From Bacteroidota bacterium (GTDB taxonomy: Bacteria; Bacteroidota; Bacteroidia; Chitinophagales; Saprospiraceae), in NCBI GenBank assembly GCA_029572935.1, contig JAKQHM010000052.1:1-64000 (forward strand): DNA of 64,000 nucleotides, in the 5' to 3' direction. The stretch's first letter is position 1, and each line of letters begins with the position of its first letter. Made by a program: the position numbers and the translations under genes. The notes below the pieces were generated by a model, which made no database searches, was not told the origin of the DNA, and was given only the letters and a program-made list of their open reading frames with translations. Shown here in pieces: positions 39,039 through 48,378 of this stretch.

Positions 39039-40466
39039 TTAATCCACCACCGTCACTTTCAGCATATTGGTCCTGAGTTTCCGGTGCAGAGGCATGGTGC
39101 CGGTGTTCACTATGTGGTCTCCGCATTGTACTTTCCCATCCCGCTTCAAAATCTCCACGGTGTCGTCAATGGTATCGTCAGTCGAACTCATTTTGTCGTA
39201 GAAGTAGCAACGAACGCCCCAGACCAGACTCAGGGTACTGAGCATGTGATGGGCACTTGAGAAAATATAGATGGGACACGGAGTACGGTAGGAAGATATT
39301 TTAAATGCCGTAAAGCCTGAAACTGTCAACCCCACGATGGCTTTGGCACGGATTTCCTCAGCTGTCTTGGCAGCATTGAAGCAAACCACATCCGACAAAA
39401 AGGTCGAGGACTTGTCCGAAAGTTTGGGTTTTCTTCTGTTGAGGGTACTGAAATGATGCTCTGCTTCTGAAATGATCTTATTCATGGCTTCCACCACCAG
39501 ACCGGGATGTCTGCCTACGGAGGTTTCTGCACTGAGCATCAGGGCATCGGTCCCATCCAAAACCGCATTGGCCACATCGGTGACCTCTGCCCGTGTGGGG
39601 GAGGGATTCTGGATCATGCTGTCCATAAGCTGAGTGGCGACGATCACGGGTCTTGACCTTTGAATGCACTTGGCGATGATCATCTTTTGGATGGAAGGCA
39701 GTTTTTCGATGGGGATTTCCACTCCCAGGTCACCCCTGGCCACCATGACCGCATTGCTTGCTTTGATGATGGAATCAATGTTTCGAATGGCTTCCGGCTT
39801 TTCAATTTTGGAAATGACCTTGGCAGGATGTCCTGCTTTGCGGACGCGTTCGATCAGATCTTCCACATCCTCTGCCTTACGGACAAAACTCAGAGCGATC
39901 CAGTTGACAGGTTGCGTAAGTATAAAATCCAGATCGGCCAGATCCTTTTCAGTCAGGGAAGGCAGGGATACCTGAGTATCGGGCAGGTTGACGCCCTTGT
40001 TGGAAGACAGGATACCTCCATACAGGGTCCTGAGTCGCACCGTGTCCTTTCCATTGGTGTCCTCCACTTCGAACACCAGCTTCCCATCATCTACCAGGAT
40101 TTTCTCTCCGCGACGCACGTCCCGGGCAAAGTGATCGTAGCTCATATAGACCTGATCCATGGTTCCGATACATTCCTCGTCCTTGAAAGTAAGGATATCA
40201 CCGGGATTCAACATCAGGGCATTGTCCTTGATGGCCCCGATCCGGAGTTTGGGCCCCTGGAGGTCAGCCATTATACCTACATGGGTATTCAGGGACTTAT
40301 TGATTTCCCGGATATGTCGGATCACCTCACCATGCTGTTCGTGGGTCCCATGGCTGAAATTCAATCTAAAAACCGATATGCCCTTGATCACCAGTTCTTT
40401 AAGAGTTTCATAGGAGCTGGAAGCAGGCCCCACAGTGGCTATGATTTTGGTGTTGTGATAAGGCAT
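39039..40466 (-). CDS. pyk: Pyruvate kinase
   Basis: About 475 residues from the ATG at 40466. It converts phosphoenolpyruvate and ADP to pyruvate and ATP in glycolysis. 'KIIATVGPASSS' opens the protein, 'FRLNFSHGTHEQH' carries substrate-binding residues, and the active-site signature 'AVMVARGDLGVEIP' is near residue 260; the alpha/beta C-terminal regulatory domain follows. An earlier in-frame start at 40505 would add 13 residues, but the chosen start matches the family. It is divergent from acpP. Confidence 0.95.
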   Translation of the reverse strand: MPYHNTKIIATVGPASSSYETLKELVIKGISVFRLNFSHGTHEQHGEVIRHIREINKSLNTHVGIMADLQGPKLRIGAIKDNALMLNPGDILTFKDEECIGTMDQVYMSYDHFARDVRRGEKILVDDGKLVFEVEDTNGKDTVRLRTLYGGILSSNKGVNLPDTQVSLPSLTEKDLADLDFILTQPVNWIALSFVRKAEDVEDLIERVRKAGHPAKVISKIEKPEAIRNIDSIIKASNAVMVARGDLGVEIPIEKLPSIQKMIIAKCIQRSRPVIVATQLMDSMIQNPSPTRAEVTDVANAVLDGTDALMLSAETSVGRHPGLVVEAMNKIISEAEHHFSTLNRRKPKLSDKSSTFLSDVVCFNAAKTAEEIRAKAIVGLTVSGFTAFKISSYRTPCPIYIFSSAHHMLSTLSLVWGVRCYFYDKMSSTDDTIDDTVEILKRDGKVQCGDHIVNTGTMPLHRKLRTNMLKVTVVD

Positions 40467-40580
40467 TGAGACTATTTTTAGGCCATGAATAAACAAAGAC
40501 AACAATCCGGCAAGGGTACCCGGTTCAGAATATAAACAAAAATTTGTCCGAAAGATATATCCAAGGAGTTAGGGAATCAT

Positions 40581-40588
40581 TAATTTTG
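40581..40588 (+). promoter_or_regulatory. -7 box upstream of acpP
   Basis: TAATTTTG matches TAnnTTTG exactly, 31 nt before the acpP ATG in the pyk-acpP divergent gap. No -33 TTTG at the usual spacing. Confidence 0.6.
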
Positions 40589-40619
40589 CGTCCTTGTTTA
40601 AAAATAAACTCATTTAAAA

Positions 40620-40856
40620 ATGTCAACAATAGCAGAAAGGGTCAAAAAGATCATCGTGGATAAGTTGGGCGTAGACGAAGCAGAAGTGACCAACGAGGCC
40701 AGCTTCATCAATGATCTGGGCGCTGATTCATTGGACACCGTTGAACTGATCATGGAATTCGAAAAGGAATTTGACACTTCCATTCCGGACGATCAGGCAG
40801 AAAAGATCCAGACCGTAGGCAATGCCATCGAGTATCTGGAGGCAAACTGCAAATAA
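40620..40856 (+). CDS. acpP: Acyl carrier protein
   Basis: 78 residues, acidic. The phosphopantetheine attachment serine is Ser37 in '[13 protein letters not shown]'. It carries the growing acyl chain in fatty-acid synthesis. It is followed after 94 nt by fabF and then rnc, the common bacterial order. Confidence 0.97.
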   Translation: MSTIAERVKKIIVDKLGVDEAEVTNEASFINDLGADSLDTVELIMEFEKEFDTSIPDDQAEKIQTVGNAIEYLEANCK

Positions 40857-40950
40857 GCGGTTTTCTTTTCGGACTTAGCCGTATCTTTAGCGGGTCAATC
40901 TGGGCGCATTCACGTCAGGTTGGCGTATTTGAATTCAACCATCTTTATTT

Positions 40951-42192
40951 ATGAGGCGAGTTGTAGTTACTGGTATTGGCGTTTTGACACCCATCGGAAA
41001 CAACCAGCAAAGCTATTTGGAAGGTTTGAAGGAGGGCGTTTCAGGCGCTGCTCCGATCACCAGGTTCGATGCATCCCTGTTCAAGACCAGGTTTGCCTGT
41101 GAGCTCAAGGGCTTTAATGTCGAAGAGCACCTGGATAAAAAAGAAGCCCGCAAGCTGGATCCTTTTTCACAATACGCCCTTGTGGTGGCAGAAGAATGCA
41201 TGAAGGACTCCGGTGTGGAAATGGACAAGGTCAACAAACTCAGGTTTGGCGTGATTTGGGGCAGCGGAATCGGTGGTTTCTACACATTGGAAAACGACAT
41301 TTCAGAAGCTGCCTTGCTCACGGGCGCGCCCAGATACAGCCCTTTCCTGATTCCCAAACTGATTTCCGATATCGCTCCGGGCCATATTTCCATCAAATAT
41401 GGACTGATGGGTATCAACTATGGTACGGTTTCAGCCTGTGCCTCCTCCAGTCATGCCATTTCCAATGCATTCGATTACATCCGGCATGGCAAGGCAGACC
41501 TGATGATCACGGGTGGCTCTGAAGCTGCCATCACCAAGGCGGGTGTAGGTGGCTTCAGCAGTATGAAGGCACTCAGCGAAAGAAATGACGATATGGCCTC
41601 TGCATCCCGTCCTTATGACAAAGATCGGGACGGATTTGTGCTGGGAGAAGGCGCTGGTGCTATCTTGCTGGAGGAATACGAACATGCCCGCGCACGAGGT
41701 GCAAAAATTTATGCCGAACTGATCGGTACGGGTCTTACAGCAGATGCCTATCACATTACCGCTCCCCATCCGGACGGTCTCGGTGCTCAGGGAGCTATGG
41801 AGCTGGCCCTGTCAGAGGCAGGCCTGAAACCGGAAGATATCCAGTATGTGAATACCCATGGTACTTCCACTCCACTGGGTGACATAGCGGAAGTAAAAGC
41901 GATTCAGAAAGTTTTCGGCGAGCATGCCTACAAACTCAACATCAGCTCCACCAAATCCATGACGGGACACCTTCTTGGAGCCGCCGGAGTGATTGAATGC
42001 ATTGCCGGTATTTTGGCGCTCAACCACGACTTTATTCCACCTACCATCAATCATTTTACCGACGATCCAGAACTCGACCCGGGCCTCAACTTTACTTTTA
42101 ACAAGGCGCAAAATCGCCGTATTGATGCTTTCCTCAGCAATACCTTCGGCTTTGGCGGTCATAACAGTTCCGTGATTTTCAAAAGATGCTAG
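40951..42192 (+). CDS. fabF: 3-oxoacyl-ACP synthase II
   Basis: 413 residues, the condensing enzyme that elongates acyl-ACP with malonyl-ACP. The catalytic Cys163 ('SACASSSHAI') and the two histidines His303 ('NTHGTSTPLGD') and His340 ('KSMTGHLLGAAG') are present, with Lys335. The length is normal. It overlaps the start of rnc by 7 bases. Confidence 0.97.
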   Translation: MRRVVVTGIGVLTPIGNNQQSYLEGLKEGVSGAAPITRFDASLFKTRFACELKGFNVEEHLDKKEARKLDPFSQYALVVAEECMKDSGVEMDKVNKLRFGVIWGSGIGGFYTLENDISEAALLTGAPRYSPFLIPKLISDIAPGHISIKYGLMGINYGTVSACASSSHAISNAFDYIRHGKADLMITGGSEAAITKAGVGGFSSMKALSERNDDMASASRPYDKDRDGFVLGEGAGAILLEEYEHARARGAKIYAELIGTGLTADAYHITAPHPDGLGAQGAMELALSEAGLKPEDIQYVNTHGTSTPLGDIAEVKAIQKVFGEHAYKLNISSTKSMTGHLLGAAGVIECIAGILALNHDFIPPTINHFTDDPELDPGLNFTFNKAQNRRIDAFLSNTFGFGGHNSSVIFKRC

Positions 42193-42929
42193 GGTACATT
42201 TTCAGGATCGTAAAAAGAGCCAATCTCAAATATTTTTCAAGAGATAAGTTTTTTGCTGAAAGACTCAGGGAGATCATCGGCTTCACGCCCTCCAATCTTT
42301 ACCTTTTTAAACTGGCCTTTTTCCATAAGTCCACCCTCAATAATATGAATGGCTCCAAGGCCGTGGTCTATCAATCCAACGAAAGATTGGAATATCTCGG
42401 CGATGCCCTGCTCAGTTTTGTGGTAGGAGAATATCTCTTCAATACCTATCCCAAGGCGGACGAGGGTTTCCTGACGAAAATGCGATCAAAGATCGTCAAG
42501 AGAAAAACCTTGAATGAGTTGGCCGTTAAAATGGGGCTCGACGGGATGATGGCCGAATTTAACCAAACGTCTATTTCTTCATCCATGTTGGGCAATGCAC
42601 TGGAAGCGCTCATCGGAGCTATCTACCTTGAAAAGGGTTTTGAATTTGCCCGGCATTTTGTTTTGCGACGAATTCTGAAACGTTATATCGATATTGCAGT
42701 CCTGGAGTCATTTGACGACAATTTCAAAAGCCAGCTTCTGGAATGGTGTCAGAAACACAGCAAGGAAATTGATTTCCGCATCATTTCCAAATACAAGACA
42801 GACAAACGGGATCGCTTCAAGGTCGGAGTCTTCATCGACGGAGAGGAAATCGCATCTGCTGAGGATTACAATAAAAAAAGCGCAGAGCAAATTGCTGCTG
42901 AGATCGCCCTGGCCACGCTCAATATTTAA
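42186..42929 (+). CDS. rnc: Ribonuclease III
   Basis: 247 residues. It cleaves double-stranded RNA in rRNA and mRNA processing. The RNase III signature 'NERLEYLGDALLSFVV' holds the catalytic acidic residues, with a second acidic helix in 'NALEALIGAIYLEKGF'. The C-terminal ~70 residues are a double-stranded-RNA-binding domain ending in 'SAEQIAAEIALATL'. Its start lies inside the fabF 3' end. Confidence 0.95.
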   Translation: MLGYIFRIVKRANLKYFSRDKFFAERLREIIGFTPSNLYLFKLAFFHKSTLNNMNGSKAVVYQSNERLEYLGDALLSFVVGEYLFNTYPKADEGFLTKMRSKIVKRKTLNELAVKMGLDGMMAEFNQTSISSSMLGNALEALIGAIYLEKGFEFARHFVLRRILKRYIDIAVLESFDDNFKSQLLEWCQKHSKEIDFRIISKYKTDKRDRFKVGVFIDGEEIASAEDYNKKSAEQIAAEIALATLNI

Positions 42930-42941
42930 TGTCTTAAAATC

Positions 42942-43889
42942 TTGGCCATGATCCTGGATCGGGTAGAGCGGCTGTCAAAAGACAGGAGAGACAGAATTTA
43001 TCAGGGCACCGATCTCCTGGACAGCTGGATCCGTCAGCTGTTGTCCCAGGGTACTGAAGTTTTGCGAAAAGATCCCCATAGGATTGAAGACATGGCTACC
43101 CGTGCGGTCGATTATGGCATGCCGGCAGTAGGACGCAGACTGAGACTGATCCCTCACAGAATGAGCCAGGATCTTCATTGGTCTGATTTTGTCATGGAGG
43201 AGATTTCCTATCTGCTACTGGTCATTCGCGCAGTGCGTTCCTCTGCTTCAGAATCATTGGTCCATCCGGAAGATCTGATGACCGCTTTGGGCGTGAGCCT
43301 CAGGAAACAAGATGTGATCAACCACACCGAGCCAGTGGAGGATGACTGGCTTTATTTGGGCAGCAGAAAGGAGACCGAAGAAAATATCCTGGTGAGCCGA
43401 AATTGGTTTTTCGGTCTTAATCACCAGAGGTATGCTCTGTTTCTGGAATTTCAGGTCAACCGTTTTGTCAAACTTCGCCAATTTAACCTGGGTAAAATGT
43501 ACTACGGATATGTTCACTTTTACCCGTCCGCCATTCCCCTTCGGGTCACCGGCATTCCGGAAGCCGATCGTCCCATTCCTTCTACCGTTTCTTTCAAGCC
43601 GCATATTGTCCGGGATTTTCAGGAAATAGCATCAAAGGCATTTATGGCCAATCCCTTCATCAGACATATGCCTGCCTGTCTCGCACGTGCCCGTGTATAC
43701 AGTTCCGCGGAGGGTGCTTTTTTGGCAGATGATTCTGGTGCAGGACTAGTACTGGATGCAAAACCAGAAATTTTGCAACGCACCAGGGCTTATTGCATGG
43801 ATCGGGAACTAATCCTGCTGGGGGAATATCTGGACAAACATTTCACCCCCATTTCTGTTTTCTCGCAGGGCTTTATCGAAAAAATCTGA
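42942..43889 (+). CDS. Orphan C-terminal region of a SWIM zinc-finger family protein
   Basis: 315 residues. The text resembles, from memory of the family, the part of 'SWIM zinc finger family' proteins that follows the zinc finger: a helical start ('LLDSWIRQLLSQG', 'MATRAVDYGMPAVGRRLR'), then 'DDWLYLGSRKETEENILVSR', 'NWFFGLNHQRYALFLEFQ' and 'HFYPSAIPLRV'. The SWIM motif itself (CxC...CxH) and everything before it are absent: the gene begins 12 nt after the rnc stop. The usual partners (MoxR-type AAA ATPase, VWA protein) are not in the window. It could be a decayed relic or a free-standing domain. Function unknown. The start could also be an ATG one or two codons on. Confidence 0.65.
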   Translation: MAMILDRVERLSKDRRDRIYQGTDLLDSWIRQLLSQGTEVLRKDPHRIEDMATRAVDYGMPAVGRRLRLIPHRMSQDLHWSDFVMEEISYLLLVIRAVRSSASESLVHPEDLMTALGVSLRKQDVINHTEPVEDDWLYLGSRKETEENILVSRNWFFGLNHQRYALFLEFQVNRFVKLRQFNLGKMYYGYVHFYPSAIPLRVTGIPEADRPIPSTVSFKPHIVRDFQEIASKAFMANPFIRHMPACLARARVYSSAEGAFLADDSGAGLVLDAKPEILQRTRAYCMDRELILLGEYLDKHFTPISVFSQGFIEKI

Positions 43890-43892
43890 ATT

Positions 43893-45119
43893 TTGGATTC
43901 ACTGACACAAATGGTATTGGGTGCAGCTTGCGGTGAGGCCGTATTGGGCAGAAAGATTGGGAACAAGGCCATGATCTGGGGGGCGGTAGGCGGCACCATA
44001 CCCGATCTGGATGTAATGTCCAATGCATTTATGGATGGTCTCGATGCATTGATGTTCCACCGCGGGCCCATGCATTCCCTGCTTTTTGCCGCACTGGCTC
44101 CCTTCCCCCTTGCCTGGTTGGTGATGAAGTTTTATGATGCAGGCTGGTACAATTTAAAATCATACAGGCGTGTGGGATTTATCAGCGCCCTCGTTTTCTT
44201 TTTACTTGTCGGTTTTGCCCTGCAAACCGCCTTTTTACTTTTTGCCGGAAAAGCAGGTCTGGTATGGTTGCCTTTGATCCTTTTTTCCTTGTTTCTGATC
44301 ATTCGCAGAATGCGTAAAGACTACCTGGGCCGGGATCAGGAATTTCCACAGGCAAGCTATAAGGACTGGGTATTGCTGTTTTTCTTTTCCATTTTTACAC
44401 ACCCCATTCTGGATGCCTTTACCACTTTTGGCACTCAATTGTATTGGCCATTTTCGAATACCAGAGTTTCCTTGTCCACCATCTCGATTGCAGATCCAAT
44501 TTATACCCTGCCGTTTTTATTTTCCGTCGTTTTGTGTGGATTTTATCCACGAGGGGCCAGGGAGCGCAGGTTCGCTGTGTGGACTGGAATTGCAGTCAGT
44601 ACGCTTTATATCTCAGCTACCGGCATCACCAAAATGAGGGTAAACGATGTATTCCGCGAATCCCTGAAAAGGGAGAATGTACGATCAGATCAAATGATTA
44701 CTGTTCCCACCATTTTCAACAATCTTCTTTGGTATGGCATAGCCCGGCAGGACAGCAACTACTATTGCGGATATTATTCCATCCTGGATCCCAAACCCGA
44801 GGTGCTTCATTTTATGCAGGTACCCAAGGGACAAGAGCTGGGGGGCTCCCCTCAGGCAGTCAAAGTGGCAAATCAACTGGAATGGTTCAGCGACGGATTC
44901 TGCAATGTGGTGGCCAGATCTCATGATACTTTGCAGTGGAATGATCTGAGATTTGGTAGTCTGAATTTCCGATTTGACAGACCGGAGGATTTTGTATTTC
45001 ATTTTGATCTGTTGCAAAGAGACAGCAATCTGATTTTCTTGCCAGAGAGGAAAAGGCCCGCCACCACGGAGGATCAGATGCAACGCTTTTGGCGAAGGGC
45101 TTTTGGTTCGCCGGAATAA
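43893..45119 (+). CDS. YdjM-type membrane-bound metal-dependent hydrolase
   Basis: 408 residues. The N-terminus 'MDSLTQMVLGAACGEAVLG' and 'GGTIPDLDVMSNAF' followed by 'HRGPMHSLLFAAL' match the LexA-binding/inner-membrane metal-dependent hydrolase family; His and Asp residues there are the presumed metal ligands. Several membrane helices occupy ~60-230, followed by a soluble C-terminal domain of ~170 residues. The start codon is TTG at 43893, supported by the match to the family N-terminus. It lies 3 nt after the preceding gene and is probably in the same transcript. The substrate is unknown. Confidence 0.8.
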   Translation: MDSLTQMVLGAACGEAVLGRKIGNKAMIWGAVGGTIPDLDVMSNAFMDGLDALMFHRGPMHSLLFAALAPFPLAWLVMKFYDAGWYNLKSYRRVGFISALVFFLLVGFALQTAFLLFAGKAGLVWLPLILFSLFLIIRRMRKDYLGRDQEFPQASYKDWVLLFFFSIFTHPILDAFTTFGTQLYWPFSNTRVSLSTISIADPIYTLPFLFSVVLCGFYPRGARERRFAVWTGIAVSTLYISATGITKMRVNDVFRESLKRENVRSDQMITVPTIFNNLLWYGIARQDSNYYCGYYSILDPKPEVLHFMQVPKGQELGGSPQAVKVANQLEWFSDGFCNVVARSHDTLQWNDLRFGSLNFRFDRPEDFVFHFDLLQRDSNLIFLPERKRPATTEDQMQRFWRRAFGSPE

Positions 45120-45388
45120 GCAAACAGATCATTCCTTACAAAGGACGATCCTGACTCATCTAACACTTCGTGGTACATTTTCAATCTAATGCAGTGCTGA
45201 GCAGAGTCTGTCAGAATGAAAGCCTGTAATTAAAGGCCGTAATAAATGCCACCCGGATAGTAAGGTCAGACTTAATGCAGGCTGAAAAGAACTTTTGCGA
45301 TGCCTACCCTCAGCAAAACATGCGGATCTTTCAGTGATGGTGCCAGAAATACCGGTCTGCTTTGAAGCAACACAAGACAACTAGAAGA
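45120..45388. other. Convergent intergenic region, no gene seen
   Basis: This 269-bp gap lies between the membrane hydrolase gene and frr, whose 3' ends face each other. Small open frames here lack family resemblance. I see no tRNA cloverleaf and no clear terminator hairpin with a T run. Confidence 0.5.
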
Positions 45389-45952
45389 TCAGACCGTCAT
45401 GATCTCCTTCTCCTTGACCTCTATGATCTTGTCCACACGTGACGAAAAGTCGTTCACCATGTTTTGAATCTCTTGCTCCTTTGCTTTTGCCAGGTCTTCG
45501 GATAAACCGTTTTTTTGTTCTTTTTTTATGAAGTCCAGTATTTTATGCCGGCCGGAACGTATGCTGATTTTGGCTTCTTCTCCATAATGCTTGGCCTGTT
45601 TGACAAATTCCTTTCTTCTTTCTTCTGTGAGAGGAGGAATCATGATGCGAATCATCTCGCCGTCGTTCTGAGGAGTTATGCCCAGGTTGGCTGCGAAGAT
45701 GGCATGTTCCAGTTCGCCGATCAGCTTTTTTTCCCAGGGGGTGATGGTGATCGTTCTGGAATCAGCCAATCCGACATTGGCCACCTGATTGATGGGAGTA
45801 GGAGAGCCGTAATAATTTACGAGAATGCCGTCCAGAAGATTGGTGGATGCTTTCCCGGTACGAACCCTCTGCAGTTCCTTGTGCAGGTGTTCGATTGCTT
45901 TTTCAAAGTCGCTTCGGGCCTGCTTAATATGGTTTTCAAGTTCAGCGGACAT
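45389..45952 (-). CDS. frr: Ribosome recycling factor
   Basis: 187 residues. It releases ribosomes from mRNA after termination, with EF-G. Family motifs are 'HLHKELQRVRTGKAS' and 'PPLTEERRKEFVKQAKHYGEEAKISIR'. The length is normal. pyrH, a common neighbour, is not adjacent here. Confidence 0.96.
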   Translation of the reverse strand: MSAELENHIKQARSDFEKAIEHLHKELQRVRTGKASTNLLDGILVNYYGSPTPINQVANVGLADSRTITITPWEKKLIGELEHAIFAANLGITPQNDGEMIRIMIPPLTEERRKEFVKQAKHYGEEAKISIRSGRHKILDFIKKEQKNGLSEDLAKAKEQEIQNMVNDFSSRVDKIIEVKEKEIMTV

Positions 45953-46032
45953 ATAGGTTTGTTTTAAAACGGCTGCAAATTAAAGCAAACGACTTGAAAA
46001 TAAGCTAATAAATGGAGCACTTTCCTGTGGGA

Positions 46033-46734
46033 TTACTCTCTGGATCCTCCGACGTATCTCAGGATCAGGAAAATGAGCATCACCAGTGAGGACAAGGCTG
46101 CGGCTACATAAGTCATCGCAGCCCATTTGAGGGCATCTTTGGCTCCATCGTATTCTGCTCCTTTTGCCACTCCGGTTTCGTTGATCCAGACAAGCGCTCT
46201 TTTGCTGGCATCAAATTCGACCGGAAGGGTAATCAGACTGAACAGGGTCGTGATCATAAAGGCAATAATGGTGATGAGCAGCAGGGTTGGGAATGTGTTG
46301 GCCAGCATAAACGCAAACATGAGTAAGAACTGCTGGGCCATGGATGCTACCTTGACCACCGGAACCAGTTTGGATCTGAGTTGCAGCATGGCATAAGCCG
46401 TATCGTGCTGTACGGCATGCCCGCATTCGTGTGCAGCTACGGCTGCTGAGGATACGGATCTGCCGTGATAGACTTCAGGACTCAGGTTCACGGTTTTATC
46501 CAGAGGATTGTAATGATCGCTGAGGAATCCCTGTGATTCCAGAACCCGCACGTCGTGGATGCCATAGTGGCGTAGCATGTTTTCTGCTACTTCTTTTCCG
46601 GATTGGCCGGATCTGAGACCTACTTCGCTGTAATGCTGGAATTTGGATTTCAGCACATTGGATACCAAAAACCCGATTCCGGACATCACCAGAGCCAGGA
46701 TGTTGAAAATCATATAATCTGCATTCAGGATCAT
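46033..46734 (-). CDS. YugP-type membrane zinc metallopeptidase
   Basis: 233 residues. The zinc motif 'AVAAHECGHAVQH' (HExxH-type: His-Glu-Cys-Gly-His) lies near residue 100. It is flanked by an N-terminal membrane helix and two or three C-terminal ones ('FLLMFAFMLANTFPTLLLIT', 'AALSSLVMLIFLILR'). 'YNPLDKTVNLSPEVYHG' is typical of the family (DUF/Pfam neutral zinc metallopeptidase 2). The substrate is unknown. Confidence 0.88.
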   Translation of the reverse strand: MILNADYMIFNILALVMSGIGFLVSNVLKSKFQHYSEVGLRSGQSGKEVAENMLRHYGIHDVRVLESQGFLSDHYNPLDKTVNLSPEVYHGRSVSSAAVAAHECGHAVQHDTAYAMLQLRSKLVPVVKVASMAQQFLLMFAFMLANTFPTLLLITIIAFMITTLFSLITLPVEFDASKRALVWINETGVAKGAEYDGAKDALKWAAMTYVAAALSSLVMLIFLILRYVGGSRE

Positions 46735-46854
46735 AAATTCGTCAATTATTCTGTGTTTTAAAATTCAATAACCATGTAAACAAACCTGAGCCAAAAAGAT
46801 TTGCCTAAGCTTCTAAAAATTTTGTTATAATCTTTCTATTCGACTTTTCTATGC

Positions 46855-48135
46855 TCAGGAGAGTCTGTTTTTTCCAAAATAAGGCACCAAAGCGTCCGGA
46901 ATACGGATACCTTCAGGGGTCTGGTGGTTTTCGAGCAGCGAGGCAACAATCCGAGCAAGGGCCAGCGCGCTGCCATTCAGACTGTGCGCCAGTTTTGTGT
47001 CGCCCTGTTCTGATTTAAAGCGCAGTTTCATCCGATGGGTCTGAAATGTTTCAAAGTTGGAGACGGAACTCACTTCGAGCCATCTTTGCTGGGCAGCGGA
47101 CCAAACTTCGAAATCAAAAGTCAACGCAGAGGCAAAGCCCATATCGCCCCCGCAGAGCCGGAGGATCCGGTAGGGTAATTCCAGTTTTTGAAGCAGTCCT
47201 TCCACGTGTTGCAACATTTCCATCAGAGCATCATAGGAACGGTCCGGATGTTCGATCCTTACGATTTCAATTTTGTCGAACTGATGCACCCTGTTCAGTC
47301 CTTTTACATGGGCTCCATAGGATCCCGCTTCTCTCCTGAAGCAGGGAGTGTACCCGGTCAGTTTGATCGGTAATTCGGTTTCCTTTAGGATCACGTCGCG
47401 GTAAATGTTGGTGACCGGTACTTCGGCGGTGGGAATGAGATAAAGGTCGTCGCGCTCGACGTAGTACATCTGTCCTTCTTTATCCGGCAACTGTCCTGTT
47501 CCTCTGGCAGAGTCGGAATTCACCAGCAGGGGGGCCTGGATTTCTTCATAACCGGCTGCCGAGGCTTCATCCAAAAAGAAATTGATCAGGGCCCTTTGCA
47601 AACGGGCTCCGTTCTGGCGATAGAGAATAAATCCGGAACCTGAGATCTTTACACCCAATTCCATGTCAAAAACCTGATATTTTTTGGCCAGTTCCCAATG
47701 CGGCAAGGCATTTTCAGGCAAACTGGGCAAGGGGCCTTCCCAGGTCTTAAAGACTTCGTTTTCCTCTGGGGTCTTTCCAAACGGGACGCTCACATGAGGT
47801 ATATTGGGAAGGGTGATAAGCTTTTCCTCCAACAGCCTTTGAGCATTCCGGAGGCTTTCTTCATGCACTTTATTCGTTTCCTTGAGCTCCGCCACGCGGG
47901 TTTTCAGGTCTTCCGCCTGATCCCTTTTACCGGTTTTCATCAGATCGCCTACCTCTCTGGAAATCTGGTTGATCTGGGCTAAGATCGCATCCATCTCGGA
48001 TTGGGATTTTTTACGGGTGTCATCCATCACAATGATCTCCTCCACCAGGTCTATGACCTCATCCGGTAAGTTTCTTTTCTTCAATCCTTCCGTTACTCTA
48101 TCCTTTTCATTGCGCAATATCCTGAGTTCTAACAT
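46855..48135 (-). CDS. serS: Serine-tRNA ligase
   Basis: 426 residues, a class II synthetase. The N-terminal coiled-coil arm that grips the long variable arm of tRNA-Ser spans ~25-110. Class II motifs include 'LIPTAEVPVTNIYRD', 'CFRREAGSYGAHVKGLNRVHQF' and 'EVSSVSNFETFQTHRM'; 'LNGSALALARIVASLLEN' is motif 3. It is divergent from rho. Confidence 0.97.
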   Translation of the reverse strand: MLELRILRNEKDRVTEGLKKRNLPDEVIDLVEEIIVMDDTRKKSQSEMDAILAQINQISREVGDLMKTGKRDQAEDLKTRVAELKETNKVHEESLRNAQRLLEEKLITLPNIPHVSVPFGKTPEENEVFKTWEGPLPSLPENALPHWELAKKYQVFDMELGVKISGSGFILYRQNGARLQRALINFFLDEASAAGYEEIQAPLLVNSDSARGTGQLPDKEGQMYYVERDDLYLIPTAEVPVTNIYRDVILKETELPIKLTGYTPCFRREAGSYGAHVKGLNRVHQFDKIEIVRIEHPDRSYDALMEMLQHVEGLLQKLELPYRILRLCGGDMGFASALTFDFEVWSAAQQRWLEVSSVSNFETFQTHRMKLRFKSEQGDTKLAHSLNGSALALARIVASLLENHQTPEGIRIPDALVPYFGKNRLS

Positions 48136-48181
48136 TTTTCTTAATTTAGGACAATTTTAAGGTGAAATCGGCATTTTTGAA

Positions 48182-48189
48182 CAAAAATA
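48182..48189 (-). promoter_or_regulatory. -7 box upstream of serS
   Basis: On the reverse strand TATTTTTG matches TAnnTTTG, 46 nt before the serS ATG. No -33 TTTG at the usual distance. Confidence 0.5.
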
Positions 48190-48211
48190 TCTGTCTGAAT
48201 CCAAAAAGCTG

Positions 48212-48219
48212 TATATTTG
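48212..48219 (+). promoter_or_regulatory. -7 box upstream of rho
   Basis: TATATTTG matches TAnnTTTG and is followed by GCAGCG, similar to the other candidate promoters here. It would give rho a leader of about 150 nt. A small GACTT-ACC-AAGTC hairpin lies just downstream. Leader control of rho is possible but not shown. Confidence 0.55.
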
Positions 48220-48378
48220 CAGCGTAAGGACGACTTACCAAGTCTGATCATTCCTTAGGATTTTGTTTCTTAATTGATTTTTTCTACATCCGTGATTGAT
48301 TCAGATTCAGGCAGTCCTTTTCGATCATAATTCCTATTGTTTATTTCTAACCATCTTTCCATTTAAATTCGTCAGATC

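Noticed and set aside
45120-45388. Possible tRNA or small RNA in the convergent gap
   Set aside because: No cloverleaf, anticodon arm or CCA end could be traced, and no promoter-terminator pair was found.
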